The translations under genes and the position numbers were made by a program. The notes under the pieces are model-generated. The model ran no database searches and was not told the origin of the DNA. It saw only the letters and a list, made by a program, of their open reading frames with translations. A stretch of DNA of 64,000 bases, taken from assembly GCA_009760855.2 (NCBI GenBank), contig WPIO01000023.1, positions 683,501 through 747,500 on the forward strand. The letters run 5' to 3'. This DNA is from Cristatella mucedo. Its lineage: Eukaryota; Bryozoa; Phylactolaemata; Cristatellidae. Shown in pieces: positions 14,201 to 26,200 of the stretch (positions are counted from its first letter, which is position 1; each line of letters opens with the position of its first letter).

Positions 14201-17200
14201 TCAAGTCAGGAGATGTGACACTGTTAGTTACTCAATACGCAAGTTGCTGCATGTTACTCAGCAGTAGCATGCGTTGGTGCATGTTGCTCTTACTCGCACA
14301 GAAAACAATGACTTTCGGTGAGATAGGAATACTTACATGAGCTGAATATTCATTGTCGAGAGGTTCCAGTAGACATCTTTATATAAATCGTACCTTTTGA
14401 GAAACATGGAGTAGATGACGGACGCATCCTAAAGTAAGTAAGCATGGATTTTAGAAGCAAATACAATGAAGTTTAAGCTAAGATACTGTTATTACGGCCG
14501 TATAATTTTCCAGAATCGCATACAAGTTATTGTGACCTATTCAAGCACGATATTGCTTCCGCCAGGCAAACGAATCTGCTGATAATTGTTTATCAGCATA
14601 TGCGGTAGTGCAACAGCTGTCACTCGGACACCGATTTTTGGCTGTCACGCGTGTCCTTATTAACTGCAATACCAGCAATGCCCTGTTGAGGACGAAACCC
14701 CATCTTCAAGTCATTGCTCATGATCATGCATTGGGCTGGCTGAATTAAGTTGAAACAGCTGACTAACTCCGACTATTACATCCTAGTATTCGCTGCCTCT
14801 GGAGTGGCTAAGGTAGGTTTAACAGGGTTTAGCCTTAAGGTAAGGTGCTCACTCTTCACGACATAAGTGAGAGTTCGAGTTCTGCAGCAGAATATCCTGT
14901 ATCGCCCACTGCTACCAATTTCGATAGAGATCAGGGCTGTCCTACCTCTATATAAACGAGGCTGTTCAATTAGCTTAACAGCTCTGAGGGCAACTCAAAT
15001 GACGAAGGTTGTTTGCTTGATGCTTCGATTATGTTATTATGAATTAAATAAATTTGAGTCGAATCTTAAGTAGTTTGCTTTCTTCACAGGCTTCAGTTGG
15101 GCTTGGCTCACCGATCTTAGTGGAATGCAGTCAAACTAAAATAAATGTGAACTGTGGAGATTGTGTAGATTACGGGAAACGGCAAGTTGGCATGTGGAAT
15201 ATAAAAGCCTAAATGTGATGATTAAGGGTTTTAAATACAAATCTTGGAAATCAATCTAAAAGGTAGCTCTTTTGCTGAAGGAGCTGCGAAGGTGACAATG
15301 TATTTACTCTGACTCGCAAGGCCCATTGTGACCTGGCCTTATCAGGCTCAAGCGAGCTGAACTGCAGCACCAGCTTCAGCCTCATCGTGCCATCAGGTCC
15401 TCTAAGAACAATAAATTAGGTGTTGCAGTGCAATTTAGTAACGTAGTGATGTAGTGTTGCAATGTAGCAGTCACTTCTTATGGACTTTAAAAGGAAAGTA
15501 ACTAGTGCTTGGCAGATTCTGGACTGTGAACTCAATACTACAATTAATATGCAATGAAATCTTCGCTCCTAATGCCAACTATAACGCACCATTTACAAAT
15601 GTCTAGCGTTGCTCATTACTTAACAAAGTGAATCAGCTATGATTGCCACTTTCTCTTTGTACAGTTAGATGCATTCTGTTGGCTATCTTATTCACAGTAA
15701 GATCTTCTCAGGCTGTGGAAGCACATTTGAAAATCTCGAGCTTAGCACCTTTGCAGCACCCTATTATTCTGGTGGCTTCGTGACGTTACAGAAAGAAATA
15801 ATAGATTAAATGAAATTTCTCACAGGGACTACGAGATCTAGGACTAGGATTCCTGCAGCAGCGTTTGAATGAGTAGGCGTGCAAACAGAAGTTATAATTG
15901 GAATTTCTGAAATTTCAGAAAACTGAAACAAAGTTTGGAGAGTAATATCCAGAAGCACTGTTCTTTCATTAGCTTCTGGGTCCAGCCAATTGCAGCCGAT
16001 CTTGTCCTGAGAGGACCACAATGGTGTGTTATCTGAAAATACGACAGCTAGGCCCGTAAATATAGATTTATATTAGGACGCTCGTGCCGATCCTTCCATA
16101 CCAGCTGCCTCGAGATTAGGCCCGCTTAGTATGAATGAGCATGTTGCCCGCCAATCCAATAAGACGACGCTTTGACACGAAACAGTCAGAATCATTTCAA
16201 CTGTTTCCCGGCCAAGCAGGAAGAGATACCTCAGAAGCTCTATCAATGCGGTTGGGTGGTGTGATAAGTGCCAATAATGACCTGGTCTTGGACCGTATAG
16301 TTACCGCCCTGCCGGATCATGTGATACAGCTGGCAACCGTTGACTAGTGCATTGATGCTATCTCTACTGTGGCACCGTGCCGCCGATGACGGAGCCACAG
16401 TAGACTTTGCCATCCTGTTCGACAAAAGAGGATGCCCTCAAGAAGGCCGCACACTGTGCGATCGCTAAGTAAGCATAGGTCGCGATGGGCCTTCTGGCGC
16501 ACGAGCCCTGGAGGGCAGACATGCTAATATTCGATTTTCGTCTTCTGTCTTTGGTCACTTTGGTCCCAGTTTCCAGGAAAAAAGCTATGCCTCAACGCTC
16601 TTGTCTGCCACGTAGCAAGCCCCCCCCCCGTAACTGACTCGATTAAGGGCAGGGCAGGGCAGTGGTGTGCGAGCTATTATCTACCTAGTGAAAGTAAAGT
16701 GACTGTAGGGGCGTTCGAAAAACCAAAGTCCAGTCGGAGGTGAGGGAGGAGCGTAGGAAAAAATGTTTGCTATTCGGAAATTTGAAGACCTCGGATCAAT
16801 GTGAAGACCGAACAAAAACTGGTGAGTTACGGCTTTAGGGCCACTATGTTGTGTGCTACACTATTGTTGTTTGGTCAAAGCACTGATACACGTGACTTTT
16901 GCCTCCTTAGTAATAATAATAATAATAATACACTTGATAAAGTACCCTCAGATAACTCAATCTCTTTCTAGGCACTTTAAATTTGCTGCAAAAGAAAACG
17001 CCATTGAATGGTTAATAATATCATGTTTGATAAACAATATGAATTGCATGGTTAGAGGTGACGTGCACAGGGTCAGCATGCAAGTGTGGTTAGTGGCAGC
17101 ACTCACAGTGTCACCACGCCTAAGCACGTGAAGGACGAATCACAAGGACCCACTAAATGCTGCCCAAAATAGGTGTGTTTTTAAGTTCTTTTTAAATGTG

Positions 17201-20200
17201 GTCAAGTCAGGGGATGTTCTGAGGCAAGTCGGGAGGGAGTTCCAGGCTTTGGGAGCATACGAACTAAATGCACGGTCTCCAAAAGATTTGAGGTTTGTAC
17301 TAGGTATAGGTAAACTGTTGGATTCCGCAAAGCAGGTGGTACGATGCTTGGCCTGGTGTGGGAGTAGATCTGAGAGATAGGCTGGAGCCATAGAATGAAG
17401 GGACCTACAAGTGAGTGACAAAACCTTGAAGTCAATCCGTTGCTTTACTGGGAGCCCGTGCAGGTCGGCGAGAAGTGGTGTGATGTGGCAACTGCGATGC
17501 TCACGACAGACAAGCCTAGCTGCAGAGTTTTGCACCAGCTGCAATCGCCTGATCGCACATGCTGGGAGGCCAGTACTTCAGATGATCTTTGTCCCTTCAC
17601 ATCAATAGTCTGGAGTCACCCACTGAGATAGGACCTGAACCACTGCAGAGCAGTGCCAGTGATGCTCAGGCGAGATTAGAGGCGCTCTAGAAGAACTTTG
17701 TGATCGATGGTATCAAAAGCTGCCGAAGGATCGAGCAAAACAAGCAGAGACACTCTACCCATGTCTGCATTTCTAAGTAGGTCGTTGTATACCCTAAGCA
17801 ATGCTGACTCTGTGGAGTGATTAGCTCTAAAGCCAGACTGGAACTTACTAGCAAGGTGTGAGGTTTCGATATATGAGTTCAGCTGGTCTGCCACGACTTT
17901 TATCTGTCTTTAATAGGAACGGTAGAAGGGAGACTGGGCGGTAATCGCTCAAGTTCTCTTGGTTTAATGTCGCTTTCTTGAGAAGTGGCCTGACTACAGC
18001 TTTTTTGAAAGGTGCTGGGACATGACGTGGGGCTAATGACACATTAATGATGTTAGTGATGCATGGCAGCAGCAGATCAATGCAACGTAGGAACAGGACA
18101 GTGAGGATAGGGTTCAAGGAACTGTTGTCTTCTTTGATTTAGATATGAGCTTCAGGACGAGATCACTAGTGACCTGCTAAAATGTAAACATTGAGGTGAA
18201 GCCAGGAATCGAGAGACAGCATTCTAGGGGGATGCTGCCATCGCAGGGATGGACTCCCTGGTCTTGTCTATCTTCTAGACAAAGACTGGAGAGAAGCGAT
18301 CGACTAGATCATCACAAGGATCACCATGTAAGGAGCCAACCTGGGAGCTGATCAGGGGATATTTTATCGTAGACATCAGCATTTTCGGATTGTGCATCTA
18401 TGATTCAACAATTTTCTTTTATAGAAGCTAGACTTGCCCTTTGCTAGCATATATTACAATTTGGACTTTTTTAGATAAGGATACCACATCTAAGCTGGTC
18501 CATGCACTTATGAAATCCCGTCTTGACTTCTGTAGCTCACTACTTCCCGGCCTACCTTTATGTGCAATCAGATGCTTATAGCTGGTCCAAAACTCTGCAG
18601 CTAGGCTTGTCTGTCGTGAGCTTCGCAGTTGCCACATCACACCACTTCTCGCCGACCTGCACTGGCTAACAGTCAAGCAACGGATCAACTTCAAAGTTTT
18701 GTCACTCGCTTTTATGTCACTTCATTTTTCCACATCCAGCCAGGAATAGGTCACAAAAAGTGCGCCCGTAATGGTGCTAGTCCCAGCAGAAGCCGGAAAA
18801 ATACCGGCAAGTACCCGAGCCTTTGATTCAAGGCTAGTGACTTGTTAGTGCAGCTCCTATGCCGGCTGTAGTGAAACGCGACAGAGTCGAACAGCACTGA
18901 TACCTTAAAATGGCAAGCCGAAATCAAAAGCGTAGAGAAATTCTATTATATAGACGAAAATCGCAAGCCTCCGACCTCAGCCATTACTTAAGTTGTATGA
19001 AGCATCACTGATATGCTGTCCAACAAAAAGCCTCGGGCGCCACTCATGCCTGGCTCAAAGCCTGGTGCACAAATCCTCGAGCTCATCTGAGGGATTCTTA
19101 CATGAATTCTGCTTTTATGCTCCTGAACCATAGATTTTCACTTTACCAGTTCCTTGGCATTATAACTCAGGAACAAGGACTAGTGAATATGTCGATAGTA
19201 ATAAAATAGCTGATGTAGCACGTTTTAGTTACAGTACTTTAAGCTAACGTATAGAAACCGGAAACGAAATGCCACGTCTTTCGCAAGTAACAGACTAGTG
19301 GAACCTAATACCCACGTCAAAGTAAAATATTCCCAGAAGACGTATCGCTTACAGCCAGATGAATTAGCTGCGTGTTTTTTTAGTTTTAATTAGCTTTGTC
19401 TGAACAATGAACATGACAGCATCTACAGATAGATAAAGAGAAATGCCTTTCAAATAACAAAATGTTGGCATTGTCAAGTGATATAAGATTAACGTGTAAA
19501 AAAATCTGACTTGCAAGGCTGATTGTACAAGTGGACATACACTTCGATGCATCGATTAAAATGGGTACACCGCTTACCTCATCCCGGAAACATATTTTCT
19601 TTTGGATGACCCTAGCACTTTTTATTAGACGCTGGTGATCAAAACCATTCCGAATGCCCAAATGATGACAATCTCGTGCAATATAGTCAAAACGATCCAC
19701 GTCAACACCCGTTTCACTTGAAACTATCTAAAAATAAAATTCAGCTATTTTTTGCAAGATAGCTTCATTAATTCAAAGCATGGAACACTTTTAGAGCATC
19801 TATTATAATGGGCATCTCTTTTCGAAATATAAAAAAGTTACTCGGATCAATTATAAGCAAAATGTTAAACTACTTCTGTGCATTCTCTTATAAACAAAAT
19901 GCATGTATAAGCCATGAAATTTAAAGTCAAGCTCAAGAAAAAACTCTCAGGCTTGTCGTAGTGGCAAATCCATGAGAATGACTCCGAGGCCTGCAAACCA
20001 AGCTATCAACTACAGAAGGGCACAAAACAAGCAGTCGAATGCGATTCACATTCATTTACGCCTCGGGGGTTGGGGTGTGGGGCTGTTGGGCTTCCGATTT
20101 CCACCACGATGAGGAAAGGTTCTGAGTTTGAGCTAAATGTAATGTATCTCCGTCAGTAACTCCATAAAGTCAAAAAGACCATGTGGGTATTACGCAGGAG

Positions 20201-23200
20201 AGCGTTGTATAGTGCACTCACAGCCTAAGCGGCTTTCGGTACGCATTCGGTAGCCAACAGACTTCGTCTCACGCAACAAAGAGAAAGTGGGAAGCATAGC
20301 AGAGTTAGGAGAGCAGTTGAGGTAGTGAGTAGCATAGAAGTAGCAGTTCAGGACCGCTGAAAAAGATGTGCCATAGTCGGCAGTTGGAGAGTAGATGTCG
20401 TTGCGCAGCCTGTATCTAAAAAAATACAGTGTCACCAACCAGCGTTGCAGAGTAAGAAGAGGTATGCTATGTGCACTACACGTTATTACTGGTGCCTAAA
20501 AATCATAAGAATAGAAGATGCCAACAATTGCGAGATCCACAGCATGGCTAGAGATTCCCTACAAAAATGAAAACATTGAAAGTTTCCGTTTTCGGTAGCA
20601 AATGCCTGGATTCACCAATGCAGTCTTTGAATGAGGAGAGCGTCGAGAAAGCCACTGCCCTTTGGCCACTCTGTGCAGAGTAGGTGTGGTTGAAGTTTTA
20701 CCTCTACCATAATTTTTTGGATTGACTTGTATAGAATCAGCCGTAGTTGTATTACCTCCGGATGACTTAAAAACTAATTTTTTCTATAGCCCTCTCATTT
20801 GGCGTGATGTTGGATTCCCTTAATACAATGACCTGCGAACGACCTTAAATTGCGGATGAGTTTTGGAATCCTGTCGGTATCAATTAGGTAGAGCAGCACA
20901 TATATTTGCACCAATTGGCTGAGATTGATATGGTTATTGGACCGTGCAAACTATTGCAACTGCGACATGATAGTAGTAAATAATCCCAAGGCAATCAGAC
21001 AAACTAATTAATTCATCATATAGCTATTTTTTCAAAGTTAGGTTAATTTAAGTGTTGCACTGACGTTTTTATTTTATTTCTTATGCAATTTAGAAATAAA
21101 TCTTTCCACGAAGTACTCAGTAGTTATATGCAAGTCAAAACCTGAATGAATATAATTATAGTAGACGAATCATTATCGTAAAAGTTCTTAAATATATTTT
21201 AAACGTCAAAATTAGTTATTCATAATGAATTAATCATTAATCACAAAATTAACTATTTTCTTACTCGAATTAAGTGGTATATATTCAGGTGATTTATAAA
21301 ATCAGGATAGGAGACCACAATGACTAATTGAGGTTTTTCTGCAGCAGTTTTTTAATAATAATTTCGTACTTCATTACATCAGCTTTCGTATAAAATTCCT
21401 AAATAATAAATTCAGCAGTAGGCCATCTCCTAAACCGTTCCCAGATTAGCTCCTTACCTGATGATCCTAATGATAATCTAGCCGATCGCTTCTCTCGATT
21501 CTTTGTGCAGAAGATAGACAAGATCAGGGAATCCATCCCTGCGATGACAACCTCCCCACTAGAATGCTGTTCCTCGGTACCTGGCTGCACCTCAATGTCT
21601 GCATTTAAGCAGGTCACTAGTGATCTAGTCCTAAAGTTCGTATCTAAATCAAAGAAGACAACAAGTCCTCTGGACCCTATTCCCACTGTCCTGCTCCTAC
21701 GTTGCATTGATCTGCTGCTGCCATGCATAACTAACATCATTCATATGTCATTAGCCTCAGGTCATGTCCCAGCACCTTTCAAAAAAGCTGTAGTCAGGCC
21801 ACTTCTCAAGAAAGCTACACTTGACCAAGAGAACTTGAGCACCTACCGCCCAGTTTCCCTTCTACCATTTCTATCAAAGACACTGGAACGGGTCGTGGTG
21901 GACCAGCTGAACTCGTATATCGAAACCTCACACCTTGCTAGTAAGTTCCAGTCGGGCTTTAGAGCTAATCACTCCAGTGAGTCAGCATTGCTTCGGGTAT
22001 ACAACGACCTACTTAGGAATGCAGACATGGGTAGAGTGTCTCTGCTTGTTTTGCTTGATCTTTCGGCAGCTTTTGACACCATCGATCACAAAGTTCTTCT
22101 AGAGCGCCTCTCATCTCGCCTGAGCATCACTGGCACTGCTCTGCAGTGGTTCAGGTCCTATCTCAGTGGGAGACTCCAGAGTATTGACGTGAATGGACAA
22201 AGATCATCTGAAGTACCTCTGAAATATGGAGTACCTCAGGGTTACGTGCTAGGTCCGGTTCCTTTCACAGTTTATACTCTGCCTCTTGCTGATGTGATTG
22301 CCAAGCACAATCTAGGCTTTCACTTCTATGCGGATGACACTCAGTTGTGCCTTTGCTTTGATTCCTCCCAGCCTTCGAGCACCTCAAATTCTCTAAACTC
22401 ACTAGCTGCATGCATTGATGACATCCGCACATGGATGGCAGCAAATTTTCTAAAACTAAACGATGATAAAACTAACTTACTTGTTATGGGCAAACCCAGT
22501 GTGATTCAGAGATTGGAAAGGCCGACTCTCAAAATTGGCTCTGCCAGCATATCTCCTGTCGAATCAGCTCGGAATCTAGGTGTCATATTCCAAAGCGACC
22601 TCTCGTTAGACGACCATATCAGCTCCACAGTCAAATCCGCCTATTTTCAGCTTCATAACATTGCTAAAATTTGGGCTTGTTTAGATAAAGATACCACGTC
22701 CAAGTTAGTTCATGCATTCGTGACATCTCGTCTCGGCTTCTGCAACTCACTGCTTACTGGCCTACCAGCATGTGCGATCAGGCGATTGCAGCTTGTGCAA
22801 AACTCTGCAGCTAGGCTTGTCTGTCGTGAGCGTCGCAGTTGCCACATTACTCCACTTCTCGCTGACCTGCACTGGCTACCAGTGAGGCAACGGATTGACT
22901 TCAAGGTTTTGTCCCTCACTTTTAGGTCCCTTCATTCTATGGCTCCAGCCTATCTCTCCGACATACTCCCCCATCAGGCCATGCATCGTACCACCCGCTT
23001 TTCGGAATCCAACAGTCTAGAAATACCTCATACAAACCTTAAATCCTTTGGAGACCGTGCATTTAGTTCGTATGCTCCCAAAGCCTGAAACTCCCTCCCG
23101 ACCTGCGTCAAAACATCCCCTGACCTGACCACATTTAAAAGGAACTTAAAAACACACCTATTTAGGACCGCATTTAGTGGGTCCCTGTGATTCGTCTTTG

Positions 23201-26200
23201 ATGTGCTTATGTGTGCTGACACTGTGCATGCTGCCACTAACCACATTTGCATGCTGACCCTTTGCATGTCACCCCTAACCATATTATTCATCTCGTTTGT
23301 TTTTCAAGCATGATTTTACTTACCATCCAATTGCATTTCCCTTCACAGCAAATGTAAAGCGCCTAGAGAGAGATTGAGTTCTCTGAGGGCGCTTTATCAA
23401 GTGAATTATTATTATTATTATTATTATTAGGCCAAGAAACGAGGTGGAAAAATGTTTAAAGCAAGATTAACCTTTCAGCTTTAACTACGACTTGTACTAT
23501 ATTAGCACTTGTATTGAAAAGAGACTTTTAAAATACAAACATCTCTTTATAATTCTAAGCTAACCTTTAAAACACTAAACAATCTTTATCTATATTTATT
23601 TGTATCATTTTTTAAGGCTGCTCTAGATGTCTACATCATAGCTCAGCTGGTCCATGCTCTTTAACATAATGCGTAAACGTCTGTAGCTCGCTGTTTGCAG
23701 GAGATAATTTCGATGCACAAGACGTATACGGCTGGTGTACAAGTCTGAAGGGGTCATATCTATTGCAAATTTCTCGATTGATAGTTTTCATGTTCTCCTT
23801 CATTCAATTTTAGGTCATTATTTATTTTTATCTATGTAATTATCGGAAATTTGATCGATTGTCTCATAATTTCACCTGCTTCTCTAACTGAACCTGGCTA
23901 GCCACCGCTCTAACCAACCACAAATCTTAGAGAGACTGCCCGTTCAGTTCCTGGGCTCCAAAGGCCTGACACTCGCTGCACACTGGCGTAGTAACATCTC
24001 CTGACGGGGTATTTAAAAAGAAGGTAAAAGCCCCAATTTTCTTGAGAGTTTTCTAATTCGGTTTTAGTTACGCGTAATGAACTTATGCATACTGAAGTGT
24101 GTATGTTATCACCATCTATCAAACTCTTCCTTTCCAGTAGATGTATTGTACCTGGAGAGATTTAGCTTTCTTACGGCACTTTATAAATACTTCATTTTGA
24201 TAACGTTTGATCTTTGCTCTGAGCTCTACCAGCGCCTTAAAGTCGTCGCACATTGGCAAAACTAAATCTCCCAGAATATTTCTTGTAGTCAAATAAAGCT
24301 AAATACTCACAGAAAAAATTGCATAGCTGACCTTGACTAATCGAAGCAGCCGTTTTTCCGATGCTAAATGATTCAACTCTACCAGCATCCTTATTCTATG
24401 CTCCTTAATAATTCAAGAATCTGGCTCACTGTCATTTTCGTTCGCTATAGCAATGTTTTTTTTATTTTTTACTACTGATTATTAATTTCATCAACCAGGT
24501 TGCTGCTCTCTCATTTAAAACTACCCAACCTCCAAAAGATGGTGCGGGAAGAGGGGTCTCAGAAACTTACCAGTCCACGAAACGCGAAAAAGCCACTAAT
24601 GTAAACCTATTTATCGGCTTTGAGATTGAGAAGTACTTTGTACTATAAGAATGGTAGCAAGGAAGGCAAATACTTTTTATCGTGCTTCTTTGAGACCTCT
24701 GCCAGTGTACTAATGTGCTGCTTCTTATAAAAACGCACTCCCTCTCAATGCATTCTAACAAAATGCGTTATGCGTTGGAATAGGAATTCATATTCATGAT
24801 GAATGATTTATTTTGATATTCGGTGCCACTCAGTTTCTGTGGAGTCTATAGTAACAGTTCAATGTCTTTTGAAATATGCTAGAGTTTGAGGTAAATACTG
24901 AGGCATAAAGCCTGATACTCTAATCACTCGGCACCAGATTACAGCCGAACTCAATTCAAAGGTTTCAGGAATTCACTTACTAAAACTTTCCACGTATCAC
25001 ACTATAAGAAGAATGTGTGTCAACCAAGCACGTTAAGGAACTATACTGGAAAATGCTTAAAGGAAAAAACTCCATTACCTGGAACAAGAAGCTTTTGTCA
25101 CTTTGATCTTCAGCTTTCTAAAAAAGATTGTTCCATAATAAATTAAGCGGCAATTTATCAAACTCACAGGAAAATTGTATTCTTAAAGCTTCTTTTTAGG
25201 CATTAAGTAGCAGCGAAATCTGTTGTTGGTTTTAACAATAATTACTTATTTCCGATTCATCATTTACTGATTAACAATGGAATAACGAACTAGCAGTAGC
25301 TAAGGGCAAACTATTATAAAGAAATCATTGTTGCACTTTTAAATAATGCCCACTCCTTCAATACTTAAGCGTTCGGATTTTAAGCTCAGATTTCACAGGT
25401 TGAAGCATAATAATAATAATAATAATGCACTTGATAAAGCGCCCTCAGAGAACTTAATCTCTTTCTAGGCGCTTTACATTTGCTGCAAAGGGAAATGCAA
25501 TTAAATAGTAAGTAAAATCATGCTTGAAAAACAAACAAAACGAATAACATGGTTAGGGGTGACATGCACAGGGTCAGCATGCAAATGTGGTTAGTGGCAG
25601 CATGCACAGTGTCAGCAAGCATAAGCACGTGAAGGATGAATCACAGGGACCCACTAAATGCTGTCCTAAATAGGTGTGTTTTTAAGTTCCTTTTAAAAGT
25701 GGTCAGGTCAGGGGATGTTCTGAAGCAGGTCGGGAGGGAGTTCCAGGCTTTAGGAGCATACGAACTATAAAGAATGCCATCAAGCTGCCGACTTTACTAG
25801 TGCAATCTGCTTGAATGGCACGGCAAGATATCTGGAATTTTTCCTAAACTGATCTGTGCCAATTTGATCGCAAACAGTATAAGTGCTAGTATTTTATGCA
25901 CTGACGTTAAATACCTGAGCAGGATCTTGTTGGAGTAAGAGTCCTCGAATAAATTTGACTTTAAGTCCTTGTCTTTCAAATTCTGGCTTGAGTTGATTTT
26001 TTTCCATTAGCTCGTCGAACATTTGGCAGCATAATTTCTTTGGCTAGAATTAAAAAATTGTATGCTACTTTTACACTATAAATAAATATCACTGAAACCT
26101 GGCCACGATAGTCAAAACCAAAAAACTATACCAAAATAAGGAGATAATATATAAGCGGTGCAAACAATTGCGAGAGTGAGTTCTCCGTATGGAAAATGCA

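Noticed and set aside
16619-16665. Poly-C run and GGGCA repeats as a regulatory element
   Set aside because: Short simple repeats only, with nothing around them to support a function.
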